Source of the DNA: Candidatus Gastranaerophilales bacterium HUM_1
GTDB taxonomy: Bacteria; Cyanobacteriota; Vampirovibrionia; Gastranaerophilales; Gastranaerophilaceae
Reading direction: 5' to 3'
DNA: 64,000 bases
NCBI GenBank assembly: GCA_002103105.1
Contig: DAAY01000003.1
Span: forward strand, 496,001-560,000
The notes below the pieces were generated by a model, which did no database searches, had not been told where the DNA came from, and saw nothing but the letters and a program-made list of their open reading frames with translations. Within the stretch, counting starts at the first letter, position 1. The number at the start of each line of letters is the position of its first letter. The position numbers were made by a program, and so were the translations under genes. Shown here piece by piece: positions 51,622 through 61,195 of this stretch.

Positions 51622-52095
51622 ATGACATCTCACGCAGAAAAAGCAAAAGAATTGTTTGAAAATGGTTATAATTGTGCTCAATCAGTTTTTGCAACTTACG
51701 CTCCAGAGTTTGGAATTGATTTTAATACTGCCTTAAAATTATCATCTTCTTTTGGAGGAGGAATGGGGCGTTTGAGAGAAGTATGTGGTGCGATGAGTGG
51801 AATATTTATGGTTTTAGGTCTGTCAAAGGGTTATATTTCACCGATAGATATGGATGCTAAAGCGGAACACTATGAGCGTGTTCAACACCTTGCAAAAGAG
51901 TTTGAAAAAGTTCATGGTTCAATAATTTGTCGTGAATTGTTGGGCTTGGATTGCAAGTCGGATTCTTATGTTCCATCAGAAAGGACTGAAACGTATTATC
52001 AAACTCGCCCTTGCGGACAGTTTATATATGATGCTTGTGAAATCTTGGATAAATATTTGCAAGAAATCAACGTTGAACAGGTGGATTTGCGATAA
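51622..52095 (+). CDS. C_GCAxxG_C_C family protein
   Basis: 157 residues. NGYNCAQSVF, GGGMGRLREVCGAMSG, ICRELLGLDC and RPCGQFIYDACEIL give the spaced cysteine pattern that names this family (also called split-Soret-like). The conserved cysteines suggest a metal or redox cofactor. The cellular role is not established. SD AGAGG precedes the ATG, 20 bases after the methyltransferase, so it probably shares its transcript. Confidence 0.87.
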   Translation: MTSHAEKAKELFENGYNCAQSVFATYAPEFGIDFNTALKLSSSFGGGMGRLREVCGAMSGIFMVLGLSKGYISPIDMDAKAEHYERVQHLAKEFEKVHGSIICRELLGLDCKSDSYVPSERTETYYQTRPCGQFIYDACEILDKYLQEINVEQVDLR

Positions 52096-52122
52096 AATTT
52101 TTTATTCATCTTTTTATTTTTT

Positions 52123-53340
52123 TTATGGCAAAGTTGGATGTTCGTTGAATTTATAACCACTATTCATTGTATTGATGTATTCTTTCAATGCACCTTTTTC
52201 GCCTTTGATTGTTTTTTGGTAAGACTTTTTCATTTCTGCGGGAGTAGTTGTGTATTCTCCTAAAAGTTCGTTATTAAAAGAGCTATAAATTTTTATTTTG
52301 TTATAAATTCCAATTCCTTTAAATTCATTTCTCGCTTCTGTATTTTCAACATTTATATTTTTTTCTTTTGCAATGTGTGTTAGAGCGAGTTGGAACATTG
52401 ACTTTTTAGAATTTTCTGGAAGTTTTACCCAAATTTGTGGGTCAATGTAGAATTTATACTCAGAATCCGTCAACTCTATTTTTTCAAAGTTTGTTTGGAC
52501 TGCAACTTCTTGGTATTCGGCAGCTTTTTGAGTTATCATATTTGTAAATTTTGGGTTATCTTTTGTTAGGCAATAAACCGCAACTCCTGAACCAATAATT
52601 ATCCCAATAAATCCTAAAACTAAGATTATTGGGGTTACAACGGCCCATAGTGCAGATTGATTAGATTGAGATTTATGAAAATCTTCAATTTCTGAATATT
52701 TTTTATTTTTTTCGTATGCCCATTCATTCCCTTTTATTCCGCAAATTAGCATGAATGGAAACCAACCAGTTGTTAAAAGTAATGGTAACATTAGTGCTGT
52801 GATGTAGCTTTTATTATAAAGTCCCCACATCCATGTTCCAAAACATGCTCCCCAATTGAATTTTGCAATCTTACTTTTTGGCTTTTTAGAAGAGATTTTT
52901 CCCTTTGTCATCATTAGAATAAAAATTACAAATAATGACATTATTTTGAACAATGGGGCAACATTATTCGCAGGACTATAACCGATTAAAACGAGTACTG
53001 CAAGAACAGAAGCAACTAAACAAACTTTGTTTTCATCAACTTCTCCTACAATATCTCTAACCCTTCTTATGATACTTGGGAAAAATAAAATTGATTCAAT
53101 TAGCCCTGCAATTCCTAGCCATATTGAATACCAAATAGGAAAAACATTAGATCGCATTGCACTTGATGAAAAATCAAGCATCATATCGGGATTAGTGAAG
53201 AGTAAATATAACAATGGAGTTGTTAAAATCAGTGCTTCAATAATTTCAAGGATTAAAAAATTAACTATAAAATTTCTGCGGTTAATTATTCCGCTTAGTC
53301 CTAAAAATTTGTTATTTTCTTTAAAGTATGCATCTGTCAT
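52123..53340 (-). CDS. DUF805 / DUF2628-like multi-domain membrane protein
   Basis: 405 residues. Residues about 1-145 resemble DUF805: several hydrophobic helices and IIRRVRDIVGEVDEN. Residues about 165-235 resemble DUF2628: FNWGACFGTWMWGLYNKSY, then GIKGNEWAYEKNKKYSEIEDF. One more membrane helix lies near 240-265, followed by an extracytoplasmic domain of about 130 residues (TDSEYKFYIDPQIWVKLPENS). I know no function for the combination. It is the second DUF805-like protein in the window. An SD (AGGAG) precedes the ATG. Confidence 0.78.
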   Translation of the reverse strand: MTDAYFKENNKFLGLSGIINRRNFIVNFLILEIIEALILTTPLLYLLFTNPDMMLDFSSSAMRSNVFPIWYSIWLGIAGLIESILFFPSIIRRVRDIVGEVDENKVCLVASVLAVLVLIGYSPANNVAPLFKIMSLFVIFILMMTKGKISSKKPKSKIAKFNWGACFGTWMWGLYNKSYITALMLPLLLTTGWFPFMLICGIKGNEWAYEKNKKYSEIEDFHKSQSNQSALWAVVTPIILVLGFIGIIIGSGVAVYCLTKDNPKFTNMITQKAAEYQEVAVQTNFEKIELTDSEYKFYIDPQIWVKLPENSKKSMFQLALTHIAKEKNINVENTEARNEFKGIGIYNKIKIYSSFNNELLGEYTTTPAEMKKSYQKTIKGEKGALKEYINTMNSGYKFNEHPTLP

Positions 53341-53366
53341 TTTGTTCTCCTTGTAGCCCTAAATAT

Positions 53367-54539
53367 TTATTCTTCTATGGTTAAAAACTCTTCGGGTATT
53401 TTGTTTTCAATAAATTTTTTACCAGATTTTGTGTTTTTCGCTTCTATTCCAAATTCGTGTAATTTCTCTGCTTCTTTAAAGATACTTCCATTATTTTTTT
53501 CTTTAAATCTATTGATTTCGGAATTTATAGATTTAGAAGCATTTTCAATTGCTGATTGAATAGTCAAAAGATTTTGTGCGTGTGTTGCAATATTGTTATA
53601 AAGTTTTTCTCCCGTTTCTATGATATTTTTAACATTGTCATAACTGTTTTTTGTAGTCCAGAGATTCGCAACTAGGCGAAGAGTAACAATAATGGAAGAA
53701 GTTCCAGTTATGATTATATTATGAGCATTTGCTAGTTCTAAAATTTTTCTAAAATCTGGGTCTGTATAAATCAGATTTACACAAGACTCTATTGGAATAT
53801 ACATCAAGATAAATCCAGCTTGGTGTGTGTTTTCAATCTGTTCGTAATGCTTATTCCCGAGTTGATTTATACAAGTTGTTAAATCATTCAGAAAAGCCTT
53901 TTTATCGCATTCAGTTTCTGTTTCACGGTATTCAAGATAATTTTTCAATATAACTTTTGAATCAATTATCAAATGCTTGTTTTCAGGCAAATATATAATG
54001 AAATCTGGTTTTGTTGCTCCTTGAGAAAATTGTTTTGTATAATGAACATTTTCTTTTAAGTTTGCAAAATTCAGGGTTTGTTCAAGTAGTTTTTCTCCGA
54101 ATTCACCTTTGGAATTTTGATTTGTCGTCAAGGCTTTTGCATATTTTTCAGCGATTGAAATTGCATTTTTAATTTCTAAGGATTCTTCTTTGTGTGATTT
54201 TTGGTAATTGTCAATGCTATCTTTAAAGTCTTTTAATATCGTATTAAGAGGTGAAATTTCTTCAGCTTTAAATAAATCCATCTTTGTTTTTAAATCTGTA
54301 GAGTGAACAGAAAGTAACTGTTCTTGTTGGTTTTTTAAGGATTCTTGTGCAATTTTTGAAAATTCTGCTTTGACAGTGTTAATGATATTTTCATTTAATC
54401 CAATTTTTGCTTTTAATTCTAAGTTTTCAGTTTTAAGCGAAAGTAATTGCTTTTCATAAAATTTAGACGAGAAAAACCAAGTAGTCAATCCGACTAAGAT
54501 TACACATAAGATAAAAGTAATATATTCAAAAACTATCAT
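53367..54539 (-). CDS. rmuC: DNA recombination protein RmuC
   Basis: 390 residues. One N-terminal membrane helix (FEYITFILCVILVGLTTWFF) is followed by a long coiled coil (about 30-130) and the RmuC nuclease-like domain (NSKGEFGEKLLEQTLNFANLKENVHY, GATKPDFIIYLPENKHLIIDSKV). RmuC limits inversions at inverted repeats. It carries a PD-(D/E)XK-like fold (D in KPDF, D-S-K in IIDSKV). It lies upstream of the DUF805 gene on the same strand. Confidence 0.92.
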   Translation of the reverse strand: MIVFEYITFILCVILVGLTTWFFSSKFYEKQLLSLKTENLELKAKIGLNENIINTVKAEFSKIAQESLKNQQEQLLSVHSTDLKTKMDLFKAEEISPLNTILKDFKDSIDNYQKSHKEESLEIKNAISIAEKYAKALTTNQNSKGEFGEKLLEQTLNFANLKENVHYTKQFSQGATKPDFIIYLPENKHLIIDSKVILKNYLEYRETETECDKKAFLNDLTTCINQLGNKHYEQIENTHQAGFILMYIPIESCVNLIYTDPDFRKILELANAHNIIITGTSSIIVTLRLVANLWTTKNSYDNVKNIIETGEKLYNNIATHAQNLLTIQSAIENASKSINSEINRFKEKNNGSIFKEAEKLHEFGIEAKNTKSGKKFIENKIPEEFLTIEE

Positions 54540-54662
54540 TAACTCACTCGCTTAATAAAATTTTCCTCATTTTAGCACATTTTGAAAATATTTGAAAGTC
54601 TTGAGCTAGATATTTTACGCTAGATTAACAACTTGCACTAAGTCTATTTTTTAATTAGAATA

Positions 54663-54690
54663 TTGTTAATCTATAAAATATAAATATAAT
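54663..54690 (+). promoter_or_regulatory. Probable promoter of the GltD-like gene
   Basis: TTGTTA (54663-54668) and TATAAT (54685-54690) are 16 bases apart, leaving a short leader with AAGAAGGG before the ATG. Confidence 0.6.
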
Positions 54691-54712
54691 TTTTAGAAGA
54701 AGGGATAAAATT

Positions 54713-56086
54713 ATGGTTGTGGAAAGACAAAGAGTTCAAGAACAGGATAAAATTCAAAGACGTTCAAACTTTGATCCTGTTGAAAGTAATTTAACACAAG
54801 AACAAGTTAAACTAGAGGCTTCTAGATGTTTGCATTGTAAAAATCCAAGATGCGTACAAGGTTGCCCTGTAAATATTCAAATTCCAGAATTTATAAAAGC
54901 ATTGAAGGAAGATAATTTGGAAGAAGCTGGTAAAATTATTCGTCAAACTAGTATGCTTCCATCTGTATGTGGTCGTGTTTGTCCTCAAGAAAGACAATGC
55001 GAAGGTAATTGTATTTTAGGAATCAAAGGTCAACCTGTTGCGATTGGTGCTTTAGAACGTTATGTTGGTGATAATACAAAAGCTGAACAAACTGAAATTA
55101 AACCATCTGGCAAAAAAGTTGCAGTTGTTGGTTCTGGTTGTGCAGGTATTACTGCCGCAGCTGATTTGAGAAAAGCTGGTCATGAAGTTGTTGTATTTGA
55201 AGCTTTACACAAATTGGGTGGAGTTTTGCGTTATGGTATTCCTCCATTCAGACTTCCTAGAACAATTTTGGATAGAGAAATTACAAACTTGAAATCAATG
55301 GGTGTAGTATTCCACACTGACGTGGTTGTTGGTAAATCTATCACTTTGAAACAATTGAAAGAAGATGGATTTGATGCAATCTTTATTTGCTCAGGTGCAG
55401 GACTTCCAAAAATGATGCACATTAAAGGTGAAAACTTGAATGGCGTATTCTCTGCAAATGAATTTTTAACAAGAGTTAACTTGATGGGTGCAGGACGTGA
55501 TCCAGAAAGCATTACTCCATTAAGAGTTGGTAAAAAAGTCGCTGTTATCGGTGGTGGTAACGTAGCAATGGATGCCGCTCGTACTGCGGTTCGTGTGGGT
55601 TTTGAAGAAGTATCTATTTTATACCGTAGAACTGAAAAAGAATTGCCTGCTCGTTTGGAAGAAATTCGTCACGCAAAAGAAGAAGGTGTTCAATTTAAAT
55701 TCTTGCATGCTCCAGTTGAAATCTTGGAAAATGAAGGTTATGTTGCTGGCATGAAGTTTGAATTATGTGAACTTGGTGAGCCAGATGCAACAGGTAGAAG
55801 AAAACCCGTTGGAACAGGCAAATTCGTCGTTGAAGATGTTGATACTGTTATTGTTGCTCTAGGTACTGGTCCTAACCCAATTATTCAAAGATCTGCAGAA
55901 GCTGAAGGGTTAGATATTATCACTGATGCAAAAGGCTATATTTCAGTAGATGCTGATACTCGTTCAACAAATATCCCATGTGTATTTGCAGGTGGTGACG
56001 TTGCTCCTGTTGGTGCATCAAACGCTATTAATGCAATGGGTGCTGGTAAAAAAGCAGCTAAAGCGATAAATGAAATGTTGAAATAG
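54713..56086 (+). CDS. gltD: Glutamate synthase small subunit-like NAD(P)H oxidoreductase
   Basis: 457 residues. The N-terminal Fe-S domain has CLHCKNPRCVQGCP and CGRVCPQERQCEGNC (two 4Fe-4S sites). An FAD site follows, VVGSGCAGITAAADLRKAGHEV, then an NADPH site, VIGGGNVAMDAARTAVRVG. It ends with the FAD-closing motif GGDVAPVGASNAINAMGAG. The family includes GltD of glutamate synthase, SudA and NfnB. No large glutamate synthase subunit is adjacent, so the partner is not known. SD AAGAAGGG precedes the ATG. Confidence 0.88.
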   Translation: MVVERQRVQEQDKIQRRSNFDPVESNLTQEQVKLEASRCLHCKNPRCVQGCPVNIQIPEFIKALKEDNLEEAGKIIRQTSMLPSVCGRVCPQERQCEGNCILGIKGQPVAIGALERYVGDNTKAEQTEIKPSGKKVAVVGSGCAGITAAADLRKAGHEVVVFEALHKLGGVLRYGIPPFRLPRTILDREITNLKSMGVVFHTDVVVGKSITLKQLKEDGFDAIFICSGAGLPKMMHIKGENLNGVFSANEFLTRVNLMGAGRDPESITPLRVGKKVAVIGGGNVAMDAARTAVRVGFEEVSILYRRTEKELPARLEEIRHAKEEGVQFKFLHAPVEILENEGYVAGMKFELCELGEPDATGRRKPVGTGKFVVEDVDTVIVALGTGPNPIIQRSAEAEGLDIITDAKGYISVDADTRSTNIPCVFAGGDVAPVGASNAINAMGAGKKAAKAINEMLK

Positions 56087-56108
56087 TAATTTATAAAGTA
56101 TTTAACAT

Positions 56109-56140
56109 AAAACCGACCATCTTTTTGATTGGTCGGTTTT
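56109..56140. terminator. Bidirectional terminator
   Basis: AAAACCGACCA (56109-56119) pairs with TGGTCGGTTTT (56130-56140) across ten bases, between converging genes. Confidence 0.88.
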
Positions 56141-56172
56141 ATTATGCTTTTGCAAATCTTGAGTTTTAAAGT

Positions 56173-56502
56173 TTATTCAACTTCAACTGGGATTTCTTCT
56201 GGGACAACGTTTGCTGGTAATTCTGCTTTCGCAAGGTCAGCTCTAACTTTTGCGTCGTGTTTATACTTATAATACAATGTCATATCCGCTCCAACAAGTA
56301 TAAAGTTCATCAGGTATAAATAAATTACTTTATCTGGTGCGTATAATATGTGGTGCAACATTCCCATTACGTATCCAATTTCAACTAACCATAAAAATAG
56401 GATACTTTTTCCTCCAACCTCTTTTGATTTGAATGTTTTAACTACTTGGAATGGCCAGCTTGCTCCGAAACAAACCATCATTCCTGCTTCCAATACGCTC
56501 AT
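56173..56502 (-). CDS. Small PQ-loop/SemiSWEET-like membrane protein
   Basis: 109 residues with three hydrophobic helices. The first carries GASWPFQVVKTFKSKEVGGKS, similar to the PQ-loop of SemiSWEET sugar transporters, and the third is LMNFILVGADMTLYY. A charged tail follows (about 88-109). Such proteins form dimers with a transport pore. The substrate is unknown. AGAAAAAC is the only ribosome-site-like sequence. Confidence 0.7.
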   Translation of the reverse strand: MSVLEAGMMVCFGASWPFQVVKTFKSKEVGGKSILFLWLVEIGYVMGMLHHILYAPDKVIYLYLMNFILVGADMTLYYKYKHDAKVRADLAKAELPANVVPEEIPVEVE

Positions 56503-56586
56503 TGTTTTTCTCCATTAATTTGTATATATTCGTGGGGGTTCTTAATGAAGAATCCTCGCTCATATTATAAAATCAAACATATTTAA

Positions 56587-56614
56587 AAAGCAAAAGGTTT
56601 TTGCCTTTTGCTTT
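56587..56614 (-). terminator. Terminator of the ribH-murQ-gpsA-ricT operon
   Basis: AAAGCAAAAGG (56587-56597) pairs perfectly with CCTTTTGCTTT (56604-56614). On the minus strand the stem is followed by TTTAAAT, directly after ricT. Confidence 0.8.
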
Positions 56615-56622
56615 CAAAATTT

Positions 56623-57549
56623 TTAAACATTTCCAGTGGAACTGTTTTTGTCATCTTCGAGTTGTTTTATGTCGATATTGCTACTATCTTCATCTTGGTA
56701 GTTGTTAATAGCGGGAATATCAATTTCTACGTTAACATCTGCATCAACCATTTCGATATCATTTTTATCGAATTCTTTTGTTTTCCCGTCTTCCATTTTT
56801 ACTGCAACTTTTCCACTCATAAATTGCAGATAGCAAACTTTCCCAAGACCTTCTGTTGTCATTACAGATGAGCCAATTGGAGGCATTCCTTTAGCCGCAT
56901 CAATATAATTTGAATATTCATAAGTTAAGCAACATAAAAGTCTTCCGCAAGTTCCAGAAATTTTTCCTGGAGCAATTGGCATTCCTTGGTCTTTTGCAAG
57001 TTTAACGTTGATTGTCGCAAATTTTCTAAGGAAGCTTGAACAGCAGAACGGTTGTCCGCATAACCCAACACCTTCTAAAATTGAGGTTTCGTCCCTTACT
57101 CCAATATGGCGTAAGTCGATTCTTACTCTTGTAAATACTTGAGTTAGGTCTTTTAGTAAGGCTCTAAAGTCAACTCTTTCTGGAGCTGTATAGTAAAAAG
57201 TTATTTTTCTTCTATCAAATGTAATTCTGCATTGAACAAGATTCATCGAAAGTTTGTGTTGTTTTACTAGAGCTTGGCATTTGAAATAAGCCGTAACTTC
57301 TTCTTTTTTTATTTCTTCTAATGTTTGCAAATCTCTTTGTGTCATTGTCCTAATTACGGGAAGAGGTTCTGGTTTATTTTTTGAATGTTCCCAAATTTTT
57401 TCGATTTGAGAATTTACAATAAATGCTTTCAGTGCTTCTTCTCCTTTTTCAGTACGGACAATAACCATTTGCCCATCTTCAAGTTTCATTGAATCTGGAA
57501 GATTTAGCGGATAAAATGTATTTTTTAAGTATCTAACGGCAAATTTCAT
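56623..57549 (-). CDS. ricT: PSP1-domain protein RicT/YaaT-like
   Basis: 308 residues. The conserved PSP1 core has IDLRHIGVRDETSILEGVG, CGQPFCCSSFLRKF and GTCGRLLCCLTYE, including the cysteines that hold a 4Fe-4S cluster in B. subtilis RicT. RicT works with RicA and RicF to control RNase Y in that species. The C-terminal 70 residues are acidic and probably disordered. It overlaps the gpsA stop by one base. Confidence 0.9.
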   Translation of the reverse strand: MKFAVRYLKNTFYPLNLPDSMKLEDGQMVIVRTEKGEEALKAFIVNSQIEKIWEHSKNKPEPLPVIRTMTQRDLQTLEEIKKEEVTAYFKCQALVKQHKLSMNLVQCRITFDRRKITFYYTAPERVDFRALLKDLTQVFTRVRIDLRHIGVRDETSILEGVGLCGQPFCCSSFLRKFATINVKLAKDQGMPIAPGKISGTCGRLLCCLTYEYSNYIDAAKGMPPIGSSVMTTEGLGKVCYLQFMSGKVAVKMEDGKTKEFDKNDIEMVDADVNVEIDIPAINNYQDEDSSNIDIKQLEDDKNSSTGNV

Positions 57550-58550
57550 TATACGTATCTTTCTTCTTCTTTAAGTTTTCTATTCATTAATTTTGATAGC
57601 AATTGTTCTGGTGTAATATCTGTATAAACGGCTTCGTAGATTGCACTAGATACAGGAACTTCAATATTTAATTTTTTTGCTAATTCGCAAATAGCCTTAG
57701 AAGTTTTTACCCCTTCTGCAACGGACCCAAGTTCTGCTAAAATATCGTTGATTTTTTTACCTTTGGCAAGCATTGAACCAACAGTGTAATTTCTAGACAT
57801 TGGAGAAGAACAAGTTGCAATCAAGTCGCCCATCCCAGAAAGTCCGTATAGTGTTGATGGATTTGCTCCAAGTTGGATACTTACTCTTACGATTTCAGCC
57901 ATTCCACGAGTTAAAAGTGTTCCAGAGCAGTTGTCTCCTAAATTCATTGTGTGTGCAAACCCAGAAGCAATAGCAATTACGTTTTTCAAACTACCACCAA
58001 GTTCAACTCCAATTACATCTGTATTTGTATATAATCTGAATTTGTTTGGTACATTGCAAGCTTTTTGAACAAATTCTGCTGTTTCAATGTCTTCACAAGC
58101 TACGCAAGCTGCGGTAGGTTTGCCTTGAAGAACTTCTTTTGCAAGAGTTGGTCCAGATAAAATAACCAATTTTTGATTAGGAAGAACGTCTTTTATAACT
58201 TCTGACATTCTCATAAGAGATGGTAATTCAATCCCTTTAGAAGCATTAACAAGTACTTGTTCTGATTTTATTCCCGCATTTTTCAAGTGTTCACAAACAT
58301 CACGAGTTCCTGAAGTCGCAATAACAGATAGGATTATGTCCGCATCTTTTATTGCACTTGTTAAATCTGAAGTGATTTCGATTTTTTTATCTAATTGAAC
58401 TTCAAGTGGTTTTGATGTGTGTTTATTTTCTATTAAATCTTGTGATAAATCTTGTTCTCTACCCCAAACGGTAATATTTTCAAAGTTATCTGTTAAAAGC
58501 CACGCCAAAGTAAGCCCCCAACATCCTGCTCCAAGTACTGTTAATTTCAT
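57549..58550 (-). CDS. gpsA: Glycerol-3-phosphate dehydrogenase [NAD(P)+]
   Basis: 333 residues. GAGCWGLTLAWLL is the Rossmann loop (one Gly of GxGxxG is followed by Cys-Trp-Gly), ILSGPTLAKEV and the catalytic lysine segment GGSLKNVIAIASG follow. GpsA makes sn-glycerol 3-phosphate for phospholipids. It lies between murQ (15 bases upstream) and ricT (one-base overlap). Confidence 0.96.
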   Translation of the reverse strand: MKLTVLGAGCWGLTLAWLLTDNFENITVWGREQDLSQDLIENKHTSKPLEVQLDKKIEITSDLTSAIKDADIILSVIATSGTRDVCEHLKNAGIKSEQVLVNASKGIELPSLMRMSEVIKDVLPNQKLVILSGPTLAKEVLQGKPTAACVACEDIETAEFVQKACNVPNKFRLYTNTDVIGVELGGSLKNVIAIASGFAHTMNLGDNCSGTLLTRGMAEIVRVSIQLGANPSTLYGLSGMGDLIATCSSPMSRNYTVGSMLAKGKKINDILAELGSVAEGVKTSKAICELAKKLNIEVPVSSAIYEAVYTDITPEQLLSKLMNRKLKEEERYV

Positions 58551-58565
58551 CTCTTTCTTATCCTC

Positions 58566-59462
58566 CTACACGGTTTGCGTGTTTATGATTTTTCTCAAAA
58601 CCCCACCGTGTTTTTTTAATTCTAATCTCGCTTCATCTGTATCAACTTTCAATTGATTCATCACAATTGCAGTTTTAATTTCCCAGTTACATTTTAATAA
58701 TGATGCAAGTGCTTCGCCATTCGTTACTCCTGCAATTTGAGAAACTATACGGATTGCTCTGTCTTTAAGTTTTTCATTTACTGCTTTCAAGTCTATCATA
58801 AAGTTTTCGTAAGTTTTACCTATTTTAATCATAGACCCAGTAGAAAGCATGTTCAAAATCATTTTTTGTGCTGTTCCTGCTTTTAATCTGCTTGAACCTG
58901 CGATAACTTCTGGTCCAACTTCGGCACAAATTACATGACCAGCTTCTTCTGCAATTTTACCTTTTGAATTACAAGTAATGGCAATAGTTGCAGCCCCAAT
59001 CTCATCGGCTTTTTCAAGAACGCCTAGAAGATATTTTGGATTTCCACTAGCGGAAATAACAACGCAAACATCTTTGTCTGTAAGAATATTTGCATCTTTT
59101 TTTCCTTCGTCAAAGTTGTCTTCTGCTCCTTCTGCTGCGTGCAAAATAGCTTTTGGACCTCCAGCAATAATTCCTTGTACCATTGAAGGGTCAACGCTAA
59201 ATGTTGGAGGACATTCAGAAGCATCTAATATTCCAAGTCTGCCAGATGTTCCAGCTCCAAAGTAGAATAATCTTCCTCCTTTAAGAAATGATTTTGCGAT
59301 AATGTCAATTGCCATTGCAATATTTGGAGCTTCATCTCCAACAACTTTTGCAACAATTTGATCTTCTTCGTTCATTTTTCTCACCATGTCAATAGTTGAT
59401 AATAAATCAATATCTTTGGTGTTTTCGTTTCTGTACTCGGTAATTGCTTCTGTCATACTCAA
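58566..59462 (-). CDS. murQ: N-acetylmuramic acid 6-phosphate etherase
   Basis: 298 residues. SIS domain with FGAGTSGRLGILDASECPPTF, GGPKAIL, EGAEDN and SASGNPKYLLG. GSSRLKAGTAQKMILNMLS carries the catalytic Glu region nearby. MurQ splits the lactyl ether of MurNAc 6-phosphate during recycling of peptidoglycan. No murP or anmK gene is seen here. SD AAAGGAG precedes the ATG. Confidence 0.96.
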   Translation of the reverse strand: MSMTEAITEYRNENTKDIDLLSTIDMVRKMNEEDQIVAKVVGDEAPNIAMAIDIIAKSFLKGGRLFYFGAGTSGRLGILDASECPPTFSVDPSMVQGIIAGGPKAILHAAEGAEDNFDEGKKDANILTDKDVCVVISASGNPKYLLGVLEKADEIGAATIAITCNSKGKIAEEAGHVICAEVGPEVIAGSSRLKAGTAQKMILNMLSTGSMIKIGKTYENFMIDLKAVNEKLKDRAIRIVSQIAGVTNGEALASLLKCNWEIKTAIVMNQLKVDTDEARLELKKHGGVLRKIINTQTV

Positions 59463-59497
59463 CTCCTTTTCAAAATTCAGAAAATCCGATTTTGAAC

Positions 59498-59962
59498 CTA
59501 CACTAATTTAACCAAATTTGCCATTTCAATTGCTGTTTTAGCTGCATCAGCACCTTTATTGCCAGCTTTTGTGCCAGCTCTTTCAATTGCTTGTTCAATA
59601 TTATCAGTTGTTAGGACCCCAAATATCACTGGAACTCCTGTTTGAAGACTTACGTGAGCAACTCCCTTTGATACTTCTGCTGAAACATAATCAAAGTGTG
59701 GAGTTGAACCTTTAATTACAGCTCCTAATGTAATAATTGCGTTATATTTTTTTGATTGAGCACATTTCATTGCAATGACTGGAATTTCAAATGCTCCAGG
59801 GACTTTAACGATTTCAATATTTTCTTCATCAACTCCGTGTCTTCTTAATTCATCAATCGCTCCTGACAAAAGTTTTGAACCGATAAAGTCATTAAATCTA
59901 GAAATTATTATGCAAAATTTTTCATCTTTCGATGTTGTTAATTGCCCTTCGTATGTTTTCAT
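59498..59962 (-). CDS. ribH: 6,7-dimethyl-8-ribityllumazine synthase
   Basis: 154 residues. SRFNDFIGSKLLSGAIDEL, VPGAFEIPVIA, LGAVIKGSTPHFDYV (catalytic His) and FGVLTTDNIEQAIERAGTKAGNKG are all intact. The enzyme condenses a ribityl-aminouracil with dihydroxybutanone phosphate in riboflavin synthesis. The other rib genes are not in the window. It starts the ribH-murQ-gpsA-ricT set; its 5' region (59963-60017) is short. Confidence 0.97.
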   Translation of the reverse strand: MKTYEGQLTTSKDEKFCIIISRFNDFIGSKLLSGAIDELRRHGVDEENIEIVKVPGAFEIPVIAMKCAQSKKYNAIITLGAVIKGSTPHFDYVSAEVSKGVAHVSLQTGVPVIFGVLTTDNIEQAIERAGTKAGNKGADAAKTAIEMANLVKLV

Positions 59963-60017
59963 TATACCTACTCCTTAAAAATGTCTGAAATATGTATATA
60001 TGATACTATATTTTGAC

Positions 60018-60716
60018 TTATTTTACAAGGATACCGCCGAAAATTTTATAAAAAATATATAATGAAACAAGGATTAGTAATATTCCGCTAAATTTCATAA
60101 TTTTTTCAGAAAGTTGATAAAATTTTTCGCTTGTTTTGATTTTAGATGTGATAAATCCTGCTAAAATTAAGATTAAACCTTGACCAATTGAAAATAGAAA
60201 AAGCATAATGACTGCGGAACTTATTTTGGCAGAAATTGATGCAAAAGCCATAATGCTTGCCAAAATAGGAGTTGAACAAGGAGTTCCGATTAGTGCAAAA
60301 ACCGCACCTAAAATTAGTGGATATAAAAAGTCGTTGTTAAATTCATTTTTTGGTATTTCTTTTATAATCGGAGGTAAATCAAACTCGAGAAATCCTAGTA
60401 TTTTTAAACCCATAATCATTACAATTGAAGCTACAATCAATGCAAAGTAAGGGTTTCCGATAAACATTTTTCCAGTTAAAGCACAAATTGCACCAATAAT
60501 GGCAAAAACTATTCCTGAGCCGATAACAAATACAATCATTTGAAGTAATGTTTTTAGTGGTTTTTCGTCTGAATAGCCCCCAATGTATCCAATAATTAGT
60601 GGAAGCATTGACAATGAACATGGCGAAATCGAAGAAATTAGCCCGCCTAAAAATGCTGCTCCAAATAATATATAAATGCTACTTTGAGTAGAAAATAGTT
60701 GTGTTAAATTTTCCAT
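60018..60716 (-). CDS. ccdA: CcdA/DsbD-type thiol transporter
   Basis: 232 residues with six hydrophobic helices. ISPCSLSMLPLIIGYIGGY (first cysteine) and IGTPCSTPILASIMAF (second cysteine) are the paired redox cysteines of CcdA. It carries electrons from cytoplasmic thioredoxin across the membrane. Its start overlaps the thioredoxin-like gene by one base (TAATG), so the latter is the probable outside partner. No cytochrome c genes are near, so the job may be disulphide reduction in general. Confidence 0.92.
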   Translation of the reverse strand: MENLTQLFSTQSSIYILFGAAFLGGLISSISPCSLSMLPLIIGYIGGYSDEKPLKTLLQMIVFVIGSGIVFAIIGAICALTGKMFIGNPYFALIVASIVMIMGLKILGFLEFDLPPIIKEIPKNEFNNDFLYPLILGAVFALIGTPCSTPILASIMAFASISAKISSAVIMLFLFSIGQGLILILAGFITSKIKTSEKFYQLSEKIMKFSGILLILVSLYIFYKIFGGILVK

Positions 60717-61105
60717 TATTTTAATCCTTTAATATATGTTTCCATTTGTTCTTTTGGTATTGCTGTTTCAATTCGTTTGTATTGTGTTCCGTCAGAATTC
60801 AACATAATAATTGTTGGAACAAGTTGGACATTATATTTTTTTATCATGTTGTTTTTCATATCATCTCTGCTATCGACAATGATTTCTGTGTAGGTGATTT
60901 GGTTTTCGTATTTGGGTAAAATTTCTTTGAAAACTTTTTCAACTTCTTTGCATTCAAGGCACATTGTTGATGAAAATTTTATGATTTGTGGTTTACCCTT
61001 TGCTTCGGCAACTGTTGAAGAATCTTTGTGAGTTGTTAGGCCGAAAAATGCAAGGATAGGTATGATTAAAATTGCTAGAACAGTGATAATTGTTTTTTTA
61101 TTCAT
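60716..61105 (-). CDS. Membrane-anchored thioredoxin-like protein
   Basis: 129 residues. An N-terminal helix (IITVLAILIIPILAFFGL) anchors a thioredoxin fold with active site C49-L-E-C52 and a cis-proline loop VQLVPTI. CLEC differs from CGPC and suggests a distinct redox potential. It probably faces the periplasm and takes electrons from CcdA, whose gene overlaps its stop. AGGGAGAA precedes the ATG. Confidence 0.88.
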   Translation of the reverse strand: MNKKTIITVLAILIIPILAFFGLTTHKDSSTVAEAKGKPQIIKFSSTMCLECKEVEKVFKEILPKYENQITYTEIIVDSRDDMKNNMIKKYNVQLVPTIIMLNSDGTQYKRIETAIPKEQMETYIKGLK

Positions 61106-61195
61106 TTTTAAGTTCTCCCTTTTTTATTTATACCACATTATTTTAAATATCTTAAGTTTTTTACAATCCACACTTGGGGAATAAGATTATTTAAA